Shown: in pieces, positions 18,301 to 26,382 of the stretch
How the letters are laid out: every line of letters starts with the position of its first letter
Numbering within the stretch: position 1 is the first letter of the stretch
Assembly: GCF_001673535.1 (NCBI RefSeq)
Contig: NZ_LZLY01000021.1
Coordinates: forward strand, 36,134 to 100,133
Source: Mycobacterium sp. 1081908.1
GTDB lineage: Bacteria; Actinomycetota; Actinomycetes; Mycobacteriales; Mycobacteriaceae
Direction of reading: 5' to 3'
DNA length: 64,000 nt
Translations under genes and position numbers: made by a program
Notes under the pieces: generated by a model
The model's input: only the letters and a program-made list of their open reading frames with translations
What the model was told of the DNA's origin: nothing
Databases searched by the model: none

Positions 18301-20052
18301 ATGGCCCCTGAAGATAGGGAGATCCGCCGCTCCGGCATGCGTAGCCACATCATCGTCAGCGGCGAGGACGCGCTGGCGACGACGATCGTCGAGGAGCTCA
18401 ACAACGCCGGCGTGCACATCGTCAAGCTCACCAGCCCGACCGAGCTCGCCACCGCGGGGATCGCCCGCGCCCGCGCCGTGATCTGCGCAGGCGACGACGA
18501 CGCGACGAATCTCGAAATCGCCTTGCTGGCAAGGAAAGCCAACCCCGACGTGCGGGTGGTGGCGCGGCTGGCCAACGACGTGCTGCGGACGGCGATGGCC
18601 GCCGACAAGCGCCCCGGCGCGATCCTGGACGTCGCGGACCTCGCGGCGCCGTCCGTCGTCGAGGCGTGCCTGGCGCACACCGTGCACCCGTTCGAGGCGG
18701 CGGGCATCCAGTTCGTCGTCTCGGGCGCCGCGGCGCCGCGCGACGCGACGCTGCGCGAGATCTACGGCGACCTCGCACCCGTCGCGGTCATTCACGGCGA
18801 GAACTGCGCCAACCCGGGTGCGGTGGAGCCGTGTCCGGGCCGGGACCTGCAGGTACACGCTGGCGACTGGACCGCGATGATCGGCACCGCCGACGAGCTG
18901 GCCGCCCGCGGCATCAAGGTCCCGAAACCGACCGCGAGGCGGTCGCGTCAGGCCTGGCTGCGCCGACTGCTCGACGCCGCGCGCGGCCTGCGTGACGACG
19001 TCAACCCGATGCTGCCGCGCGCGCTGTTCGCCGTGGCACTGCTGCTGACCGGGTCGACGGTCGTGTTGCGCTTCACCTACCAGCCGCACCAGAAGATGAC
19101 GTGGCTCGACGCGTTGTATTTCAGCACCGAGACGATCGCGACCGTCGGTTACGGCGACTTCAGCTTCCTGCAGCAGCCCACCTGGCTGCGGCTGTTCAGC
19201 ATCATGCTGATGCTCGCGGGCGTGACGACCACGGCGCTACTCGTCGCGTTCATGGCGGACCTGCTGCTGTCGCGGCGTTTCGCCCATTCGGCCGGGCGCC
19301 GGCGGGCTCGCCACCTGCACAATCACGTCATCGTCGTCGGGCTGGGCTCGTTCGGCAGCCGCGTCGTCGCCGACCTGGCCGCCGCCGGGTACGACGTGGC
19401 GGTCATCGAGCGCGACGACAACAACCGCTTCCTGTCGGCCGCGGACGACCTGGACGTGCCGGTGATCTTCGGCGACGCCACGCTGCGCCAGACCCTGGCG
19501 TCGGCCCGCGTCGACCGGGCCCGCGCGGTGGCGCTGTTGACCCAGGACGACATGACCAACATCGAGACCGGGATCGTGCTGCGCGAGATGCTGGGTCCGC
19601 GGGTGATGCCGGAGGTGGTCCGGACCGACGTCCCGATCGTGCTGCGCATCTACGACCGCGCGCTGGGGGAAGCCGTGGCGCAGCGGTTCGGGTTCGAAAA
19701 CGTTCGCTCGACCGTCGACCTGGCCGCGCCGTGGTTCATCGGCGCCGCGATGGGGCTGCAGGTGCTGGGGACCTTCTGGGTGGGGCAGCGCTCCTTCATG
19801 GTCGGCGCCATGCACGTGGCGGCCGGCAGCGAACTGGACGGGCTGAAGATGTTCGAGCTGTCCACCCAGACCCGGGTCATCGCGATCACCCGCCAGGACA
19901 CGCCCGTCGAACTGCATCCGCGACGCGACGCCTGGCTTCGCGGCGGCGACACCGTCTACCTCGTCGGCCCGTACCGCGAGCTGCTGGCCACGCTGCGCAA
20001 GGGCCAGCCGCCGCAGCAACCGGAGGTCGAGGAGGAGCGCCGCCTGGCCTAG
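18301..20052 (+). CDS. Two-RCK potassium channel (TrkA-N / ion channel / TrkA-N / TrkA-C)
   Basis: 583 residues. Order: N-terminal RCK Rossmann domain (about 13-150), two transmembrane helices (about 240-260 and 297-320) around a pore with filter TVGYGD near residue 280, then a second RCK domain (HNHVIVVGLGSFGSRVVADL, from 340) and a TrkA-C-like end. Such proteins are ligand-gated K+ channels of the plasma membrane. An RCK on both sides of the pore in one chain is less usual than a single C-terminal RCK. The first RCK has lost a clean GxGxxG (VSGEDALATT), so it probably does not bind nucleotide well. Confidence 0.88.
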   Translation: MAPEDREIRRSGMRSHIIVSGEDALATTIVEELNNAGVHIVKLTSPTELATAGIARARAVICAGDDDATNLEIALLARKANPDVRVVARLANDVLRTAMAADKRPGAILDVADLAAPSVVEACLAHTVHPFEAAGIQFVVSGAAAPRDATLREIYGDLAPVAVIHGENCANPGAVEPCPGRDLQVHAGDWTAMIGTADELAARGIKVPKPTARRSRQAWLRRLLDAARGLRDDVNPMLPRALFAVALLLTGSTVVLRFTYQPHQKMTWLDALYFSTETIATVGYGDFSFLQQPTWLRLFSIMLMLAGVTTTALLVAFMADLLLSRRFAHSAGRRRARHLHNHVIVVGLGSFGSRVVADLAAAGYDVAVIERDDNNRFLSAADDLDVPVIFGDATLRQTLASARVDRARAVALLTQDDMTNIETGIVLREMLGPRVMPEVVRTDVPIVLRIYDRALGEAVAQRFGFENVRSTVDLAAPWFIGAAMGLQVLGTFWVGQRSFMVGAMHVAAGSELDGLKMFELSTQTRVIAITRQDTPVELHPRRDAWLRGGDTVYLVGPYRELLATLRKGQPPQQPEVEEERRLA

Positions 20053-20939
20053 AGCTGGGCCGCCACGTCCGCGGCGCGGCGCAGCTGGTCGAGGTCCGAA
20101 CTCGTCGGGATGAGCTGCACCTCGTCGGCGCCGATGCCCTCGAACTTGCGCAGCACCGCCAGCAGCTCGTCCTCGCTGCCGGCCCAGCCGGTCATCGGCG
20201 CCATCGCGTCGACGTATTCGGCCGGAATCCAGTTCATGTAGCGCAGCAGGTGCCGATGCACCTGGGCGCGGGCCTGCTCGGGCGCGCCGAACGCGAACCA
20301 GAACGACGTCACCAGGTGCGGCGTGGGCCTGCCAGCCCCAGCCCAGGCCTCCCGCGCCACGTCGAACAGCTCGTTCTGCTTGGCGACGTTGAGGTCCAAC
20401 GTGGTGCCGGCCAGCCCGTCGGCCCAGGCCGCGGCGCTGCGGACGGTCTTCGGCCCGATGCTGCCGACAAACAGCGGCGGCCCACCGGCCTGAACCGGGA
20501 CCGGCCCCACCGGCAGCACCGACTCGGTGATCTTTTCGCCGGCCCACACCCGCTTCATCACCGCCACCCGTTCGGCCATGCCGCGCATCGTCTGCGTCGC
20601 CGGGTCGGCGCCCACGGCGTGATAGTCCTCGTGCCGGCCGCCCACGCCGATGCCCACCGTCAGCCGGCCGCCGCTGAGCATGTCGCCGGTGGCCAGGCCC
20701 TTGGCCAGCATGACCGGGTCGTGCAGCTGCGGCACGATCACCGTGGTCATCAGCCGCACCCGGGTGGTCCACGCGGCCAGCGCGCCGAGCAGCGTCAGGT
20801 TGTCCGGGTTTTCGAACGCGATGCGCTCGCCCCAGCACAGCGACGAGAACGGGCCCTCGTCGATGGCCCTGGCCCAATTCTCGAGCACCGTCGCGTCCAG
20901 GTCCGGCTCCATCACCGGCATGGTCATCGCTATCTGCAC
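20049..20939 (-). CDS. LLM-class F420-dependent oxidoreductase
   Basis: 296 residues of the luciferase-like monooxygenase TIM-barrel family, which in mycobacteria mostly uses F420. Seen: WTTRVRLMTTVIVPQLHDPVMLAKGLATGDMLSGGRLTVGIGVGGRHEDY, the family signature, and PLFVGSIGPKTVRSAAAWADG. The start is GTG 20939, chosen because CAGAAT ends 7 bases before it; ATG 20927 is possible. The stop overlaps the convergent channel stop in a shared CTAG. Confidence 0.86.
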   Translation of the reverse strand: MQIAMTMPVMEPDLDATVLENWARAIDEGPFSSLCWGERIAFENPDNLTLLGALAAWTTRVRLMTTVIVPQLHDPVMLAKGLATGDMLSGGRLTVGIGVGGRHEDYHAVGADPATQTMRGMAERVAVMKRVWAGEKITESVLPVGPVPVQAGGPPLFVGSIGPKTVRSAAAWADGLAGTTLDLNVAKQNELFDVAREAWAGAGRPTPHLVTSFWFAFGAPEQARAQVHRHLLRYMNWIPAEYVDAMAPMTGWAGSEDELLAVLRKFEGIGADEVQLIPTSSDLDQLRRAADVAAQL

Positions 20940-20945
20940 AGACGC

Positions 20946-20952
20946 GATTCTG
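20946..20952. promoter_or_regulatory. Overlapping divergent -10 boxes, LLM and VOC genes
   Basis: GATTCT on the plus strand (20946-20951) and CAGAAT on the minus strand (20947-20952) are almost the same bases read both ways. The first ends 6 bases before the VOC ATG (20958), the second 7 bases before the LLM GTG (20939). One symmetric element could serve both genes as leaderless messages. Confidence 0.5.
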
Positions 20953-20957
20953 GCACC

Positions 20958-21380
20958 ATGAAGCAGATGGGTATCACCAGTACCTCCATCGCGCATGTGC
21001 GGCTGACCGTCACGGACATCGAGCGGTCACGCCGGTTTTACGAGAGCGTGTTCGGTTGGCCGGTGCTGCTGGAGGTCCCCGAGAACGCCGACGAAGCCAT
21101 CCGAAACCTGTACGGCTTCCTGTTCGGCGGCGTGATCTACGACCTCGGCGGCACGCTGCTCGGCCTGCGGCCGGTGGCCACGGACCGCTTCAACGAGGAC
21201 CGCTGCGGACTCGACCACATCGCGTTCCGGCTCGGCAGCAGGGCCGAATTGGACGCCGCGGCAGAGCATCTCGACGAGGTCGGGGTCGTGCACGAGCCCG
21301 TCAAGGACATCGGCCCGTCGTACATCCTGGAGTTCCGCGACCCCGACAACATCGCCCTGGAGCTGACGGCGCCCAAGTAG
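20958..21380 (+). CDS. VOC family protein
   Basis: 140 residues of the glyoxalase/dioxygenase superfamily: SIAHVRLTVTDIERSRRFYESVFGWPVL at the start, CGLDHIAFRLGSRAELDAA in the middle and FRDPDNIALELTAP at the end, matching the His/Glu metal ligands of the fold. It is divergent to the LLM oxidoreductase, so the two may act on one compound. First of two VOC genes in tandem. Confidence 0.86.
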   Translation: MKQMGITSTSIAHVRLTVTDIERSRRFYESVFGWPVLLEVPENADEAIRNLYGFLFGGVIYDLGGTLLGLRPVATDRFNEDRCGLDHIAFRLGSRAELDAAAEHLDEVGVVHEPVKDIGPSYILEFRDPDNIALELTAPK

Positions 21381-21404
21381 CGATCCGGGGGGTAGACAGG
21401 AACT

Positions 21405-21794
21405 ATGCCCATCAGTTTCAACCACACCATCGTCGCCTCGCGGAACAAACGGGAGTCGGCGGAATTCCTCGCCGAACTGTTCGGCCTGCCCAGCCCCAAG
21501 CCGTTCGGCCCCTTCATGGCCGTCGCGCTCGAGCACGGCGCCACCCTCGATTACGCCGACGCCCCCGAGGGCGAAGAGATCCGGCGCCAGCACTACGCAT
21601 TCCTGGTGTCCGAGGACGACTTCGACGCGATCTACGGCAAGATCACGTCGCGCGGGCTGGAGCACTGGGCCGACCCGGGCGCCCGGCGCCCGGGCGAGAT
21701 CAACACCAGGGACGGCGGCCGCGGCGTGTACTTCTTGGATCCCTCGGGCCATGCCATGGAGATCCTCACGCGCCCCTATGGCTCGGGCCGCTAA
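21405..21794 (+). CDS. VOC family protein
   Basis: 129 residues: [27 protein letters not shown] and [17 protein letters not shown] keep the metal-ligand ends of the VOC fold, and the middle is [21 protein letters not shown]. It follows the previous VOC gene by 24 bases but is not closely similar to it. The last bases overlap the stop of the convergent Rrf2 gene. Confidence 0.85.
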   Translation: MPISFNHTIVASRNKRESAEFLAELFGLPSPKPFGPFMAVALEHGATLDYADAPEGEEIRRQHYAFLVSEDDFDAIYGKITSRGLEHWADPGARRPGEINTRDGGRGVYFLDPSGHAMEILTRPYGSGR

Positions 21795-22276
21795 TCGCCG
21801 CTGCGCGGCGATCCGTGCCGCACGTGTTCCTGGTCGCGATAGTCGTCGGCGAGCTGCGCGACGTGCTTGGGCAGGGCTCCGGCCGCGACGTCGGCCACGG
21901 TGGTCTGTTCCAGCACCGAGCGCATGCTGGCCCGCAGCGCCCGCCACACGTCGGACAGCGGCGCGGTGGGCCCGGAATAGGGCAGATCGCCGAGCCCGAT
22001 GTCGCGGACGCTGGCCAGCGGGCCGTCGATGCAGCGCAGCACGTCGGCGATGCTGATCTCGTTTCCGGGGCGGGCCAATTCGTAGCCGCCCTCGCGGCCG
22101 CGGTGGCTGCGCACCAGGCGATCGGTGCGCAGGTTGGTGAGGATGTCGACGAGAAACTGCGGCGGGATGCCCTGGGCTTGGGCCAATTCGTCGGTCGTCA
22201 CCAGCGTGCCGCCGTCGACCGTGGCGAGCTGGACCATCGCCCGCACCGCGTACTCCGCCTTGGCCGACATCCGCAT
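21791..22276 (-). CDS. Rrf2-family regulator next to cysNC (Rv1287-like)
   Basis: 161 residues with an Rrf2 winged helix: [18 protein letters not shown], the helix-turn-helix around [25 protein letters not shown], and the wing [17 protein letters not shown]. Only one cysteine (RCIDG) is present, so it cannot bind an iron-sulfur cluster as IscR does. It resembles the cysteine-regulon repressor CymR in this. Position after cysD-cysNC matches Rv1287. It is a good candidate to bind the inverted repeat upstream of cysD. Confidence 0.88.
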   Translation of the reverse strand: MRMSAKAEYAVRAMVQLATVDGGTLVTTDELAQAQGIPPQFLVDILTNLRTDRLVRSHRGREGGYELARPGNEISIADVLRCIDGPLASVRDIGLGDLPYSGPTAPLSDVWRALRASMRSVLEQTTVADVAAGALPKHVAQLADDYRDQEHVRHGSPRSGD

Positions 22277-22308
22277 GGTGAGGATTGTGCCACTGGCCTA
22301 CGGATTGG

Positions 22309-24150
22309 TTACGGGCGCAACTCCAGCAGGTCGATGACCCTCTGCGCGTGCTCGTCGACGCCGCGATCCGGCGTCAGCCGCAGGTCGGGATTCTCGGGCT
22401 GCTGATACGGGCTGTCGATGCCGGTGAAGTTCTCGATCTCACCGGCGCGGACTTTCGCATATAGCCCCTTGGGATCACGCTTCTCGCACTCGTCGAGCGG
22501 CGTGTCGCAGAAGACCTCGAAAAATTCCAGGCCGGCGTCGGCGTGGACCCTGCGCGCCAGTTCGCGGTGCTCGGCCAGCGGGCTGATCGCCGGCACCAGC
22601 ACCACCTGGCCGCTGTCGGCCAGCAGCGCCGCCACATGCGCCAGCCGGCGCAGGTTCTCGGCGCGGTCGGCCATGGAGAAGCCCAGGTCCGCGTTCAGGC
22701 CGTGCCGCAGGTTGTCGCCGTCGAGAACGTAAGCGGGAACACCGCTTTCGAGCAGCGTCCGCTCGACCAGCATCGCCACGGACGACTTCCCCGACCCCGA
22801 CAGGCCGGTGAACCAGACGGTCTTGCCGCGGGTGCGGGCGCCCTCGCCGACGAGCGACTTGTGCCGCACGGTGTTGGGGCTGGACGTCTGCACCGAGACG
22901 TCGCGCAACACCATCCCCGCCGCCACCGTGCCGTTGGTGTTCGGGTCGATGAGGATGAACGAGCCGGTGCTGGAGTTGCGGGTGTACTCGTCGAGCAGCA
23001 GCGGAACCTGGGTACGCAGCGAAATGCGGCCAAGTTCGTTGAGCTGCAACGCCGTTGCGGCCTTGTCGCGATGCAGGGTGTTGACGTCGAGCCGGTACTC
23101 CAGCGCGGTCACGCGCGCGCGGGTGGTCCGGGTGGTGTGCTTGATGAGGTAGTCGCGGCCGGGCTCCAGCGCCGAGTTGTCGGCCATCCAGCACACGGTC
23201 GCGTCGAAATCCTGCGTGACGCGGGGCTGGTTGTGGGTGCGGGCGATCATGTCGCCCCGCGAGATGTCGATGTCGTCGGCCAGGCTCACCGAGACGGCCA
23301 TCGGCGGAAACGCTTCCTCCACAGGACCGTTGGGGCCCTCGATCGCAGTGATCCGGGTGGTCTTGCCGATCGGCAGCACCACCACCTCGTCGCCGGGGCG
23401 CATCACCCCGCTGGCCACGGTCCCGGCGTAGCTGCGGTGGTCGCGATGCTCGTGGGTTTGCGGCCGGATGACGTATTGCACCGGGAAGCGCACGTCGACC
23501 AGGTTGCGGTCACCGGCGATGTAGACCTCTTCGAGGTGCGACAGCAGCGCCGGACCCTCGTACCATGGCGAGTTGTCCCCCTTGGTCACCACGTTGTCGC
23601 CGTTGAGCGCGGAGATCGGGATGGTGGCCACGTCCTGCACGTCGAGCCGGGCCGCGAAGGCGTGGAACTCGTCGCGGATCCACTCGAATCTCTCTCTGTC
23701 CCAGTCGATCAGGTCCATCTTGTTGACCGCCAGCACGATGTGCTGGATGCCGAGCAGCGACGCCAGGAAGGCGTGCCGGCGGGACTGCTCCAGCAGGCCG
23801 TGGCGGGCGTCGACGAGCACGATCACGAGCTGAGCGGTCGACGCGCCGGTGACCATGTTGCGGGTGTACTGGATGTGCCCCGGCGTGTCGGCGATGATGA
23901 ATTTCCGCTTCGGAGTAGCGAAATAGCGGTAGGCGACGTCGATGGTGATGCCCTGCTCGCGCTCGGCCCGCAGGCCGTCGGTCACCAGCGCCAGGTCGGT
24001 GTAGTCGTGACCGCGCTCCTCCGACGCCCGTTCCACCGACGCCCATTGGTCCTCCATCACGGCCTTGGAGTCGTAGAGCAGACGCCCGATCAGGGTGGAC
24101 TTGCCGTCGTCGACGGAGCCGGCGGTTGCGAGCCTCAATAACGTTGTCAT
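22309..24150 (-). CDS. cysNC: Bifunctional sulfate adenylyltransferase subunit 1 / APS kinase
   Basis: 613 residues fusing CysN and CysC. The GTPase part (about 1-430) has GSVDDGKSTLIGR, DTPGHIQYTRNM and NKMDLIDW, which drive sulfate adenylation with CysD. The APS kinase part (about 440-613) has Walker A GLSGSGKSS and DGDNLRHGLNADLGFS, and forms PAPS. The ATG start shares one base with the cysD stop (TGATG). Length matches M. tuberculosis CysNC (614). Confidence 0.97.
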   Translation of the reverse strand: MTTLLRLATAGSVDDGKSTLIGRLLYDSKAVMEDQWASVERASEERGHDYTDLALVTDGLRAEREQGITIDVAYRYFATPKRKFIIADTPGHIQYTRNMVTGASTAQLVIVLVDARHGLLEQSRRHAFLASLLGIQHIVLAVNKMDLIDWDRERFEWIRDEFHAFAARLDVQDVATIPISALNGDNVVTKGDNSPWYEGPALLSHLEEVYIAGDRNLVDVRFPVQYVIRPQTHEHRDHRSYAGTVASGVMRPGDEVVVLPIGKTTRITAIEGPNGPVEEAFPPMAVSVSLADDIDISRGDMIARTHNQPRVTQDFDATVCWMADNSALEPGRDYLIKHTTRTTRARVTALEYRLDVNTLHRDKAATALQLNELGRISLRTQVPLLLDEYTRNSSTGSFILIDPNTNGTVAAGMVLRDVSVQTSSPNTVRHKSLVGEGARTRGKTVWFTGLSGSGKSSVAMLVERTLLESGVPAYVLDGDNLRHGLNADLGFSMADRAENLRRLAHVAALLADSGQVVLVPAISPLAEHRELARRVHADAGLEFFEVFCDTPLDECEKRDPKGLYAKVRAGEIENFTGIDSPYQQPENPDLRLTPDRGVDEHAQRVIDLLELRP

Positions 24151-25079
24151 CAGAAGTAACCCTGCCGTTTGCGGTCTTCCATTCCAGCTTCCGAAATGCG
24201 GTCGTCGGCCCGGGTCGCGCCGCGCTCGGTCAACCGCGCCACCGCCGTCTCGGCGATGACCTCGCTCACGGTGGCGGCCTCCGACTCCACGCACCCGGTG
24301 CACGTGACGTCGCCGACCGTGCGGAACCGCACCGTGGCCTCGAACACCGGCTCGTCGGCGCGCGGCTGCATGTGCCGGTCCACCGCCAGCAGCATGCCGT
24401 CACGCTGAAACACCTTGCGCCGGTGTGCGAAATAGATCGACGGCAGCTTGATCTTCTCGGCGCCGATATACGACCAGATGTCGAACTCGGTCCAGTTGGA
24501 CAGCGGGAAGACACGGATGTGCTCGCCCTTGTGGTGCCGGCCGTTGTACAGGTTCCACAGCTCGGGCCGCTGGGCCTTGGGGTCCCACTGCCCGAATTCG
24601 TCGCGGAAGCTGAACACCCGCTCCTTGGCGCGCGCCTTCTCCTCGTCGCGGCGCGCCCCGCCGAACGCGGCGTCGAACTTGTTCTCCCGGATGGCGCGCA
24701 GCAGCGTCACGGTCTGGATCGGGTTGCGCGACGGGATCGTCTCGACCACCCGCCCGGCGTCGATGTCCTCCTGCACCGACGCCACCACCAGCCGCACCCC
24801 CGACTCGGCGACCAGCTCGTCGCGGGCGGCGATCACCTCGTCGAAGTTGTGGCCCGTGTCGACGTGCATCACCGGGAACGGCAGCCGCCCGGGCCGGAAC
24901 GCCTTGAGCGCCAGATGCAGCATCACGATGGAGTCCTTGCCGCCCGAGAACAACAGCACCGGGCGCTCGAACTCCGCGGCCACCTCCCGAATGATGTGGA
25001 TCGCCTCGGCCTCGAGCGAGCGCAGATGGCTCAGCTCGTACTGGCCCGCGGCGGGGGCCGCGTTGGCAACGCTGGTCAT
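24150..25079 (-). CDS. cysD: Sulfate adenylyltransferase subunit 2
   Basis: ATP-sulfurylase small subunit, forming APS from ATP and sulfate. 309 residues. The PP-loop SGGKDSIVMLHLAL is at about 47-60, with FGGARRDEEKARAKER and RVFPLSNWTEFDIWSYI downstream. ATG 25079 is chosen over GTG 25085 because GAGG stands 7-8 bases before it. First gene of the cysD-cysNC operon; the region ahead has an inverted repeat. Confidence 0.96.
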   Translation of the reverse strand: MTSVANAAPAAGQYELSHLRSLEAEAIHIIREVAAEFERPVLLFSGGKDSIVMLHLALKAFRPGRLPFPVMHVDTGHNFDEVIAARDELVAESGVRLVVASVQEDIDAGRVVETIPSRNPIQTVTLLRAIRENKFDAAFGGARRDEEKARAKERVFSFRDEFGQWDPKAQRPELWNLYNGRHHKGEHIRVFPLSNWTEFDIWSYIGAEKIKLPSIYFAHRRKVFQRDGMLLAVDRHMQPRADEPVFEATVRFRTVGDVTCTGCVESEAATVSEVIAETAVARLTERGATRADDRISEAGMEDRKRQGYF

Positions 25080-25116
25080 GGTCACCTCGTCGTATCGGTT
25101 GCAGATCTATTTGTTG

Positions 25117-25145
25117 ATAAAGGTGGTCGAATTGACCATCTTTAT
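25117..25145. promoter_or_regulatory. Inverted repeat operator between cysD and thioesterase
   Basis: Arms ATAAAGGTGGTC (25117-25128) and GACCATCTTTAT (25134-25145) are complementary at 11 of 12 positions around GAATT. On the plus strand the right arm overlaps a TTGACC with TATATA 19 bases downstream (25157-25162), a possible promoter for the thioesterase. The repeat is 38 bases from the cysD ATG. Confidence 0.7.
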
Positions 25146-25237
25146 GGTCATTGTCCTATATAGAACCAGCCGGCCCGGCCAGTGTCAATGACCTGCCGGG
25201 TATTTGCGGTGGCTCGCCGGTGCGAAAGCATGGACGC

Positions 25238-25657
25238 ATGGCAACTGAAACGCAGAGCGGCCGCGATGTCATCTCGCAATTCCTCCCCCAATCGCCATTC
25301 GTCGCGAAGCTGGGGATCGTCGCCGATCAGCTCGGCAACGACGAGGTCAGGCTGCGGCTGCCGTGGGATCCCTCCAACGTCACCGTCGGCGACATGGTGC
25401 ACGGCGGCGCCATCGCCACGCTCGCCGACCTGACCGTCATGGCCGCGGCGTGGTGCGGCGTGGACGCTCCCCCGTCACTGCGCGGCGTGACGGTGTCGAT
25501 GGCGCTGGATTACATGGCGCCGGCCCGGGCCACCGACCTGATCGGGGTGGGCCGGGTGCTGCGGCGCGGCCGGTCGCTGGTCAACTGCGAGGCCGAGATC
25601 GTGGACCCGTCCGGCACGCTGGTCGCCAAGGCGCTGGCCACGTACAAGGTGGGTTAA
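25238..25657 (+). CDS. PaaI-type acyl-CoA thioesterase (hotdog fold)
   Basis: 139 residues with the hotdog signature: VTVGDMVHGGAIATLADLTVMAAAW, where the central helix follows the HGG turn, and VSMALDYMAPARATDLIGVGRVLRRGRSLVNCEAEI. Hydrolyses a thioester of CoA, substrate unknown. The start at ATG 25238 is preferred; an upstream extension in frame lacks family similarity. Divergent from cysD. Confidence 0.85.
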   Translation: MATETQSGRDVISQFLPQSPFVAKLGIVADQLGNDEVRLRLPWDPSNVTVGDMVHGGAIATLADLTVMAAAWCGVDAPPSLRGVTVSMALDYMAPARATDLIGVGRVLRRGRSLVNCEAEIVDPSGTLVAKALATYKVG

Positions 25658-25660
25658 TAC

Positions 25661-25726
25661 TTCGCCGAGCGTGCACTCAGGGCGAAAATCCGGCGAATTT
25701 TTCGCCGTGGCTGCACGCTCGGCGAA
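25661..25726. terminator. Nested inverted repeat between convergent genes
   Basis: Perfect 15-base outer arms TTCGCCGAGCGTGCA (25661-25675) and TGCACGCTCGGCGAA (25712-25726), plus an inner 8-base pair GGCGAAAA (25681-25688) with TTTTCGCC (25699-25706). It fills the gap between the thioesterase and the convergent carbonic anhydrase gene. Probably a bidirectional terminator and perhaps a dispersed intergenic repeat. Confidence 0.65.
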
Positions 25727-25750
25727 AGCGGGTCGCGAAAGGGGCGAGCG

Positions 25751-26242
25751 CTAGAGGGTGACTTCCTGGAGCTTGCCCGTCGCGACGTCGAAGACGAAGC
25801 CGCGCAGCGAGACCTGCTTGGTCACGAACGGGCTGTTCTCGATGCGGCGCAGCGATTGCCGGACGTCCTCGGCGGCGTCCGGGAACGCCTCGGCCGCCCA
25901 TGGCGGCTTGACCCCGGTCTCGTCCTGGATGCCGCGCTTGAAGTCGTCGTCGGTGAAGGTGAGCATGCCGCAGTCGCTGTGGTGGATCAGGATGATCTCC
26001 CGGGTCCCCAGCAGCCGCTGGCTGATGGCCAGCGAGCGGATGACGTCGTCGGTGACGACGCCGCCCGCGTTGCGAATGACGTGGGCCTCCCCCTCGTTGA
26101 GGCCGAGCAGGCGATAGACGTCGAGCCGCGCGTCCATGCACGCGACGACCGCGACGTGCTTGCTCGGCGGCATCGGCAGCGGGCCCTTGAAGGTGCTCGC
26201 GTATTTGGCGTTGTTGGCCAGGTAGTCATCGGTAACCGTCAC
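25751..26242 (-). CDS. canA: Beta-carbonic anhydrase
   Basis: Interconverts CO2 and bicarbonate. 163 residues, orthologue of Rv1284. Zinc ligands C35, H88 and C91 (in VACMDARLD and IHHSDCG) and the D37/R39 dyad are present, so this is a plant-type beta enzyme. The start is GTG 26242 with AGGAGG 5 bases upstream. Its neighbours cysD/cysNC and oppB are the same as in M. tuberculosis. Confidence 0.96.
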   Translation of the reverse strand: MTVTDDYLANNAKYASTFKGPLPMPPSKHVAVVACMDARLDVYRLLGLNEGEAHVIRNAGGVVTDDVIRSLAISQRLLGTREIILIHHSDCGMLTFTDDDFKRGIQDETGVKPPWAAEAFPDAAEDVRQSLRRIENSPFVTKQVSLRGFVFDVATGKLQEVTL

Positions 26243-26352
26243 GCAAGCCTCCTCTGGGTGTGGCGGCCTGAAAGTAACAACGAGTCACCCGTAATTCACG
26301 CATGAAAATCGGCCGGATCACAAGGACGAGCACGGCTGGTTAACCTGTCCCA

Positions 26353-26382
26353 ATGCGGAACGGGCGGCTCGGTCGGGCATGA
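26353..26382 (+). CDS. Possible leaderless leader peptide upstream of oppB
   Basis: A nine-codon frame (MRNGRLGRA) ends in a TGA that overlaps the oppB ATG as ATGA. TAACCT at 26341-26346 ends 6 bases before its ATG, the spacing of a leaderless transcript. Such a peptide would couple translation into oppB, which has no Shine-Dalgarno of its own. Not proven to be translated. Confidence 0.4.
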   Translation: MRNGRLGRA

